Source of the DNA: Phoronis ovalis
Taxonomy: Eukaryota > Phoronida > Phoronidae
Assembly (NCBI GenBank): GCA_028565635.1
Contig: JAOXYB010064578.1
Location: 1 to 10,369, forward strand
Direction: 5' to 3'
DNA length: 10,369 bases
Part shown: positions 8,040-10,369 of the stretch, in pieces
Layout of the letters: each line of letters begins with the position of its first letter
Position numbering within the stretch: the first letter of the stretch is position 1
Notes under the pieces: generated by a model
Databases searched by the model: none
Seen by the model: the letters and a program-made list of their open reading frames with translations, nothing else
Told to the model about the DNA's origin: nothing
Made by a program: the position numbers and the translations under genes

Positions 8040-8344
8040 CAATAACTGCTTCAGTTTTTATCCAATTAGCTCCATATTCGGTACAGAGTGAGTATATGTC
8101 AAAGTACAAGTTATATATAATATTGACCTGGATTACTTCAATTGTGGCTGACTGGTGGCCATGTTTGTTCCCGAGAGGGCAAGTAAACTTTGAGTCTATA
8201 GCCGCGAAGACAAAGCGCTGCCTGGATGATTCAAATGTGGTGGGCGTAGTAGGTTAGGTGAATTTTAAAATGACCTTGAAAAGTAGGTCTAATACTGGTA
8301 TGAATCTTTGACTTTTTTCGGTGTGCGTAACACTTTTTGTCTCA
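8040..8344 (+). repeat. Array monomer 7 (long, 305 bp)
   Basis: About 20 bp covering the GGTTCTAAGAAGGCCATAGG part is missing after GATGATTCAAA (about 8227-8240), which explains the shorter length. The everted pair is at 8271-8290. Confidence 0.85.
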
Positions 8345-8490
8345 CAATAACTGCTTCAGATTTTATGCAATGAGCTTCATATTCAGTCACAGAATAAATA
8401 CAGGTCAAAGAAAAGGTTAAATATAATATTGACCCGGATTTCTTCCAATATAGCTGACAGGCGGCCATGTTGGTTCTCATGATTGTATGT
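8345..8490 (+). repeat. Array monomer 8 (short, 146 bp)
   Basis: Its short-class junction has drifted (CTCATGATTGTATGTCATAA), but its length is identical to monomer 2. Confidence 0.82.
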
Positions 8491-8690
8491 CATAATAATA
8501 GCTTTATAGTTTTTATCCGATAAGCTTTATATTCGGTGCAGACTAAGTATAGTACAGGCTATATGTGTAATTTTGACCCAGATTAATTCCAATAAGACCG
8601 ACTGCTGGCCACATTTTTGCTTAAAGCGCTGCCTGGACAATTCAAAGGTTCTAAGAAGGCCATAAGTTGGTGGCTCAGTAGGGTCCACTT
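8491..8690 (+). repeat. Array monomer 9 (long class, deleted and truncated)
   Basis: Anchor 2 (CCAATAAGACCGACTGCTGG) passes directly into AAAGCGCTGCCTGGACAATT with loss of the CCCGAGAGGGCA segment. The copy stops after GGTGGCTCAGTAGG near 8683, marking the array's right boundary. Confidence 0.78.
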
Positions 8691-9010
8691 TTCACAGAAA
8701 TGTCCTTAAAGATTAATTGGTCCAATTTTCAAGAAACCCTAAAAATGGGTAATTTTTTCATGATTTTATTTAAAGGTAGCAATTTCAGGGAACTTTTCCG
8801 AGAAAAAACAAAAATTTGCCCTTTTTGTGACAGAAAGCCCTAAAAATGGGTCAATTTTGTGACTAAAAATGGGTGGATATTTTGAGATTGGGTTGCACAT
8901 TCCCATCTAAAAATGCGGTCAGTACTCCCCCAGGGGTAACACATCGGACAGCACATACAGTCATTTTGAATAATAGTACGTACCCCACCAAAACAATGAT
9001 AATTAAACGA
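8684..9010. repeat. Diverged interspersed repeat with CTAAAAATG motifs
   Basis: Directly after the array, the motif CCCTAAAAATGGGT occurs exactly at 8737-8750 and 8838-8851, with shorter versions at 8863-8874 (CTAAAAATGGGT) and 8907-8915 (CTAAAAATG). The segment then becomes less AT-rich (CTCCCCCAGGGGTAAC at 8925-8940; ACGTACCCCACC at 8979-8990). Overlapping open frames exist on both strands around 8840-9070, but neither shows a domain I recognise. It looks like a repeat copy, and I cannot assign a family or exact ends. Confidence 0.4.
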
Positions 9011-10105
9011 GATGTGATACGTACTGTCTTTTGCAGGTATAAGAGAAAACAACGGTCATGTATGTCATGATTATTGCCATGTTTTTTGCTGTAAAGTCTT
9101 CATGCCATACCGTAGACCTACAGAAAAGAGAGGTTTGTGAAATGTCAATATTAAGAGCTATAGATTGGTGATCCAATTAAATTACAACTTCCTGTGTATT
9201 CTTTCCATATTATTTATGTTAGCTTGGATGTACATGCAGTCAAATTATTCCATCACTAGGTTTTTGTTTTTGTTAAATCTTTCTTGTCCTTCTTTTGCCT
9301 CTTTTATCACTTATACCTTTATCATGATTACATTCAGTTCAAAAATAACCACCAGGCTTATTTCTAACAAAACCAGATAAAAAAGGAAGTTATACATGCT
9401 TTATTTATTTCATCAGATGTGTCCACTTTTTGTTTACACCAATTTTCCTGAATTTCTAGTACTAGATTTGTTCTCCTAAGTGACTGTCATCAAAACTTTA
9501 TTATTTTTGCTGCCTATCCTATAGTAATCGAGTTTGCAATGGCTAGTTTTTATACCTATTAAACAAAGAGCACTTTTATATAAACAAATAGCATCTTATA
9601 TATTTATAAGCAAATAGCAACTTTTAGTTCTGCAGTAAGTATTAACTGCTCAAGGAAATAGAACTGTTTGGAAATTACAATATTGAACCAAAAGGTAAAT
9701 GATAATGATACTGGTAGGATTGGTTAGGTGTTTGTCATAAACGAATTAATTCTTCTTTGTTGATAAAAATTAAGTTTAACAGTTGGACATCTTTTCTATA
9801 ATGTTTGAGTTTATACTTCAAGGGAGGGATTATATTTGGATAAATAAGAAAGTTTAAAGTTTAGGTTCTATTAAAGACTTGTATTTCAATAAATGTTAAA
9901 TTTACAGGGAGTTCTATTCTACTGAAGCCTTCTGTTTTGATAATTATAGGAAGAATATAAGTTTTGGACTTATTTGAACTTTATGATTTGTCATTATGCA
10001 AGCATTTAGGTCCTGGCAGCTCGTTTTGAGCATTCTCAACGTAAGCTAGCTTGTTTACAGTTTGTCAAAGAAAAAGTGCAGTTTCCTTGAGGTCGAACTA
10101 ATAAT
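9011..10105. other. AT-rich DNA, nothing recognised
   Basis: A 71-codon plus-strand open frame (9165-9380) is rich in hydrophobic codons, as expected from T-rich DNA, and lacks splice or domain support. No RNA gene, array or clear transposon terminus is visible. Confidence 0.45.
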
Positions 10106-10153
10106 TATGTATGTATGTATGTATGTATGTGTGTGTGTGTGTGTGTGTGTGCA

Positions 10154-10188
<35 letters not shown>

Positions 10189-10199
10189 ATGTATATGTA

Positions 10200-10234
<35 letters not shown>

Positions 10235-10291
10235 ATGTGTGCGTGCGTACGTACGTACGTACGTACGTATGTACGTACATATGTACGTAAT
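10106..10291. repeat. Composite microsatellite: (GTAT)n, (GT)n and (GTAC)n blocks
   Basis: Blocks succeed one another: (TATG)n from 10107, (GT)n from about 10128 with one GCAT interruption, (GTAT)n at about 10171-10205, (GT)n to about 10232, GCATGTGTGCGTGC, and (GTAC)n at about 10245-10278. Bases 10106-10289 alternate pyrimidine and purine without a single break. Open frames through this tract encode only Tyr-Val-Cys-Met or His-Thr-type repeats and are not genes. Confidence 0.97.
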
Positions 10292-10369
10292 GTATGTACG
10301 TAATGTATGTACGTAATGTATGTACGTAATGTATGTACGTAATGTATGTACGTAATGTATGTACGTAAT
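10279..10369. repeat. 13-bp minisatellite (GTATGTACGTAAT), running off the right edge
   Basis: Six perfect copies fill 10292-10369 and a seventh with one mismatch occupies 10279-10291. The window ends exactly at a unit boundary, so the total length is unknown. The unit looks like three GTAT/GTAC-type tetranucleotides with one extra A, suggesting it arose from the adjacent microsatellite by a one-base insertion. Confidence 0.97.

Larger units (their letters stand above)
6410..8690. repeat. Satellite-like tandem array with two monomer classes (L S L S L L L S L')
   Basis: Two anchors recur nine times. Anchor 1 is close to CAATAACTGCTTCAGTTTTT, followed by an ATCCAATCAGCT block and a CGGTACAGAGT block. 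Anchor 2 is close to CCAATATGGCCGACTGG, followed by TGGCCATGTTTGTTC. In long monomers anchor 2 is followed by CCCGAGAGGGCA, then AAAGCGCTGCCTGGATGATT, GGCCATAGGTTGG, TAATAGGCTAGGTGACATTT and a TGACCTTGA segment before the next anchor 1. In short monomers anchor 2 ends in a GATTGTACA-CGTAAT junction that runs straight into the next anchor 1. Monomers are diverged from one another by substitutions and small indels, so the array is not young. All frames except short chance ones contain stops. It could be part of a larger mobile element, but no transposase or terminal structure is visible here. Confidence 0.88.

Noticed and set aside
7174-8257. Plus-strand open frames in the array (7174-7479, 8018-8257)
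   Set aside because: They are confined to single monomers and shift frame between copies, so repeat structure explains them better than coding.
6410-8690. CRISPR array
   Set aside because: The repeats are hundreds of bases long, diverged and directly adjoining, with no short identical repeat and unique spacer pattern; the window is eukaryotic.
8840-9070. Overlapping open frames on both strands downstream of the array
   Set aside because: Neither has a recognised domain, a clear start context or splice support; chance or an old repeat is more likely.
10062-10316. Open frames on both strands encoding Cys-Val/Tyr-Val or His-Thr repeats
   Set aside because: Translation of a microsatellite gives low-complexity open frames in several frames. 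There is no gene structure around it.

Overview
This is eukaryotic genomic DNA. It is AT-rich, carries a gene split by a GT-AG intron, contains degraded non-LTR retrotransposon sequence, a tRNA-derived SINE-like element, palindromic TIR elements and long simple repeats, and has no bacterial-style gene packing. An invertebrate is most likely. A lophotrochozoan such as a mollusc would fit the repeat style, but that taxon is inference.

Only one protein-coding gene is supported, on the + strand. Two exons (775-938 and 2258-2426) separated by a 1319-bp intron join in phase 2 and encode 110 residues ending in a C-terminal Death domain. The earlier exons lie left of the window. The domain most resembles a generic or FADD-type Death domain (RYPxxL motif, then a helix with a central Trp), so a role in apoptotic or innate-immune adaptor signalling is inferred. 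The 3' UTR follows, with a candidate AATAAA at 2729.

The rest is repeat-derived or featureless AT-rich DNA. From left to right: a minus-strand LINE reverse-transcriptase remnant with an in-frame stop (1-185); the gene (775-about 2750); a roughly 320-bp TIR element bounded by 13-bp direct repeats (3375-3718); a 681-bp almost fully palindromic element with TTAA ends (3741-4421); a minus-strand SINE with a tRNA-Lys-like head (about 5150-5483); a 2.3-kb satellite-like array (about 6410-8690); a diverged repeat with four CTAAAAATG cores (about 8684-9010); AT-rich DNA; and a composite microsatellite passing into a perfect 13-bp minisatellite that runs off the right edge (10106-10369).

The array is the most unusual part. 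Nine monomers of two length classes (long about 305-338 bp, short about 146-149 bp) alternate in the order L S L S L L L S L'. Five long monomers carry, at fixed spacing, an everted pair of nuclear-receptor-type half-sites (TGACCT-N8-AGGTCA), and most monomers also carry a DR1-like pair. Whether these sites work is untested, but their repetition in one array is the main lead from this window. The long open frames in the array and in the terminal microsatellite look like by-products of repetition, not genes.
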